Shown here piece by piece: positions 61,351 through 64,000 of a DNA stretch of 64,000 nt. Location of the stretch: positions 1 through 64,000 of the forward strand of contig JAIWNF010000012.1 of NCBI GenBank assembly GCA_025093555.1. Direction: 5' to 3'. Each line of letters opens with the position of its first letter. Position 1 is the stretch's first letter. A program made the position numbers and the translations under genes. The notes under the pieces were generated by a model. It saw only the letters and a list, made by a program, of their open reading frames with translations, made no database searches and was not told the origin of the DNA. The DNA is from Circinella umbellata. Lineage: Eukaryota > Mucoromycota > Mucoromycetes > Mucorales > Lichtheimiaceae.

Positions 61351-62639
61351 CGTTGGGGGAGGAAGATGTTAGCTTATATATGTTGTTGTATATAATATAT
61401 TTATGTGCGTGTGTGTGGGAAATGTTCATTAACAAGAGTTGACGCATAAAATTACTAAAAGGTAATCCAAAAAGAAATACTATTTATTCAACACTTTTTT
61501 TTTACGTAAAGACATGCTGGTCGACCAACATGTACGGATTATTAGATTATACATGTGTGGATCATCATGTAATATATACAATAGAAGTAGTAATAGCAGT
61601 AAAAGCTTAATAATGGGTATATACTCGGAATTTAGTTCGTTTTAGGTTATGATATAATATGTACTTCAATGTGGATGGATCTAACAGCTAATAGCTAATA
61701 TACTAACACCGGGATGTTTTGTTTTTACTCCTTTTCTTCCCTGTTTGTAGAAAAGGAGAGTTTTGAAAGCTAAAGAAGGAGGTACAATCCTTTCTTCTTA
61801 TTTTTTAGTTCTGCTGTTATAAATTTACGTATCGCGTCATAGCTAATACTAATTGTAGCTTTTGTTTGTTTGTATGTATTTGATCCCAGTGACGCGTCAG
61901 GCATTTAATTATTTATTTGCAAAAATCTAAGGAATGGACAATAAAATTATTTAAATTATTGGGCTCTACTGTTTACAGTCACCGATGGTGTCTGAGAAGA
62001 ATTGAATTGAGCTTATTTTTTCTTTGTTACACTGAAACGCGTGTAAACTTGAGTACGACGTACATGTGTATGGACAATTGATATTATCCGATGATAGACA
62101 ATCCATATTTCGTAAAAAAAAATGAAAAAGGAAAAGTTTAGTGGAGCCCCTAAAAAGATAGTAATACAGTGAAGTGATTGATGAGTATACTAACAGTTTT
62201 TTTAGACTTAACGTTTTTCTCTATGAAAAGATATACCAGAATATTTTGCTCACAGACCTGGCTTTGTAATAATAATAGCAAATAAAAAAACAAAGTATTG
62301 AAAAAAGGGATCTTCACCTCCTTTAACGATCAGAAAAAAAAGGTGACGGAGTGTGTTGGGTGTCAACTGGGTCCTGTCGCGCAACGTGTCACGAGAAAAA
62401 ATAACAAAGATCTATACAAAGAGAAAGAAACAAGACCCTTTTTTTCTTTTTCTTCTTCTCTTTTTCTTTTTCTTTTCGCACACATATTCACATACACCCT
62501 TTACTTATATAATTTTTACTTGAACTTTTTTGCTCCTTTATTCAACCTATCAAACAACGAAAAAATAAACAACGTATATACGTATATATTTCGACACAAT
62601 ACCACCACACATAAACATATACAACACAACGACAAAATA
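57152..62639. other. 5.5-kb gene desert with poly-T tract
   Basis: The largest gene-free stretch in the window, between divergent NOP2 and the methyltransferase gene. No ORF carries a recognisable domain. A 78-codon frame at 60023-60259 includes P-C-K-H and C-P-T-C-Q but lacks the middle metal-binding pair of a RING. T30 lies at 61321-61350. Both flanks must contain promoters; the part next to 62640 is pyrimidine-rich with CAC repeats. No RNA gene was recognised by eye. Confidence 0.55.
61321..61350. repeat. T30 homopolymer
   Basis: Thirty uninterrupted T between CCCCCGAAAG and CGTTGGGGGA; the flanks carry a short inverted TCCCCC/GGGGGA pair. Confidence 0.95.
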
Positions 62640-64000
62640 ATGGGAGCAAGACCTTCTAAACTATCACAGCGTGACCCAAGTGTTGAGAGTAACAATAATC
62701 CATCATCCAATCAATCAGTATCTTCACCGACAGTAGTGATCGACGGACGGATATATCATAATATTGAATCTAGTTCATATTGTCTCCCACGCGACGAAGA
62801 AGAACAAGATCGATTAAATTCAGTATGTTTTTCTTTTATTCTCTAGTTTGTTATTGTTACTATGATAACAATAAAACCATGGAAACAATCACCATAACAA
62901 TCCGATTTTTTTTTAATTTTTCGTTATTTATCTTTTATTTTTTCTGTTTTGCTTGGTTGATCCTATAGGAACATTTTGCCATCAAAGCACTTTTCACTAG
63001 GTATGTTGTTTTGATCATTATTCATTTATGCAATTCAAAACTCATTCTTCAACTTATTGTAATTCAAGTTAAAAGTGAAATGTGCTTTTTTAAAAAGAGT
63101 TCCAAGAAAGACTGACTTTTTAGTATATTGTAATTTTTTTTTCTCGCATAGTAATATATTACCATACGTTGAACAACGATTACCAGACGATGCCAATATC
63201 CTTGATCTAGGATGTGGATCTGGTTCATGGGTGATGGTAAATTAAAGCGACCAACTAAAAAAAAAATCTAGCACCCCAACAAAAAAAAATATTCTTAGCT
63301 TACTGAAATATATAATTTTTTATTTGTATAACCTACTACTCCTTAAAGGAAATGGCAATAGAACATCCTAATGCACGTGTAACTGGCATTGACATGTCAG
63401 ATATGTTCCCGGCCGCAATTCGACCGGAAAATGTAACATTTAAACTCACAAATATCATCGACGGACTACCATACGACGATAATACCTTTGATTTCGTACA
63501 TATGCGTCAACTCATTGTCGGTTTACGTGCAACTGAGTGGCCAAATGTAATAACAGAGATATTTCGGGTCCTTAAACCAGGCGGACTTGTCCAGCTGGTG
63601 GAGTCGGATTTTACAGTGGGTATTTTTACACTTTTTTTGTTGTTTGCTTTAATCTGAATGGTGTTGGATTTAGTGGTTCAGTTGCGAAAGCTATTTAAAC
63701 TACTAAACGCTACTTTTTGTATTCCCGTTTCATCCACGTGTATGGTTATTTTTTTTTTCTCTAACACGTTTTTCATTTTTATTTTATTTTTTTTTTGTTA
63801 ACAATAATTGTAGGGAATGGGTCAGAGTCAACTAATCGATGCTGTATTAACGACTTGTAAGTTTATTTTCGATTTGAATTGCATGAATTTATATCCAAGT
63901 TATATTTAGCTCAAACAAACTAAAATAAAAATAATTAGTACATCGGGCAATGCAAGATAGAGGTCAAGATCCATGGATAGCATCAAAGCTTGAACAACTT
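62640..64000 (+). CDS. SAM-dependent methyltransferase, N-myristoylation-type start (5' part)
   Basis: Exons 62640-62822, 62969-63000, 63152-63236, 63349-63615, 63814-63856 and 63939 onward join in frame and run off the right edge. The class I methyltransferase fold is clear: N-I-L-D-L-G-C-G-S-G-S-W-V-M (motif I), V-T-G-I-D-M-S-D (post I), D-G-L-P-Y-D-D-N-T-F-D-F-V-H-M-R (motif II) and R-V-L-K-P-G-G-L-V-Q-L-V-E (motif III). The start M-G-A-R-P-S-K-L-S fits a myristoylation signal (Gly2, Ser6, Lys7), suggesting membrane attachment (inference). The N-terminal 50 residues are S/N/P-rich. Substrate unknown; similar proteins are expanded in Mucoromycota. Confidence 0.88.

Noticed and set aside
1..64000. 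CRISPR arrays, operons, bacterial-type promoters
   Set aside because: None seen; intron-rich eukaryotic genes exclude a prokaryotic source.

Overview
The window reads as nuclear DNA of a filamentous fungus, most likely an early-diverging one (Mucoromycota, probably Mucorales). The reasons are strong AT richness, long A/T runs between genes, many short GTAAGT...AG introns (about 50-120 bp) inside conserved eukaryotic genes, and fungal families (two Zn2Cys6/fungal_trans regulators, a TALE homeobox, a CBM21 phosphatase-1 targeting subunit, fungal PiC, Bos1 and Utp7). Species cannot be fixed from the sequence alone. Exon borders were built by hand by joining canonical splice sites in frame; coordinates may be off by a few bases where frames could not be cross-checked.

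Left third (1-25.8 kb): a PP1 glycogen-targeting subunit cut by the window edge; a TALE homeobox gene between gene-poor flanks of 2.6 and 4.2 kb; an unrecognised 266-codon ORF that may be frameshifted at a C6 run; then a dense block with WBP11-like splicing factor, PEX11, an Ish1-repeat secretory protein, mitochondrial phosphate carrier, holocytochrome c synthase, UTP7 and a ZIP zinc transporter. The phosphate carrier and heme lyase are divergent over only about 300 bp, a likely shared promoter for two mitochondrial proteins.

Middle (25.8-30.2 kb): an accessory, repeat-rich island with tandem repeats, a GC-rich palindromic patch, weakly supported coding relics, a truncated 5S rRNA copy and a 492-bp TTA-flanked inverted-repeat element resembling a PIF/Harbinger MITE.

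Right part (30.5-64 kb): a secreted protein of unknown function, ARP3, two paralogous Zn2Cys6 regulators that bracket BOS1 (Golgi SNARE), NMNAT (NAD synthesis) and LCB2 (sphingolipid synthesis), then a putative cyclase, NOP2 (25S rRNA methyltransferase), a 5.5-kb gene desert with a T30 tract, and a SAM methyltransferase with an N-myristoylation-type start that runs off the right edge.

Most genes are housekeeping and show no operon-like logic. The most unusual signals are microexons (8, 12 and 16 nt), a GC-AG intron, the regulator paralog pair with conserved microexon architecture, the orphan gene with a frameshift candidate, and the mobile-element island.
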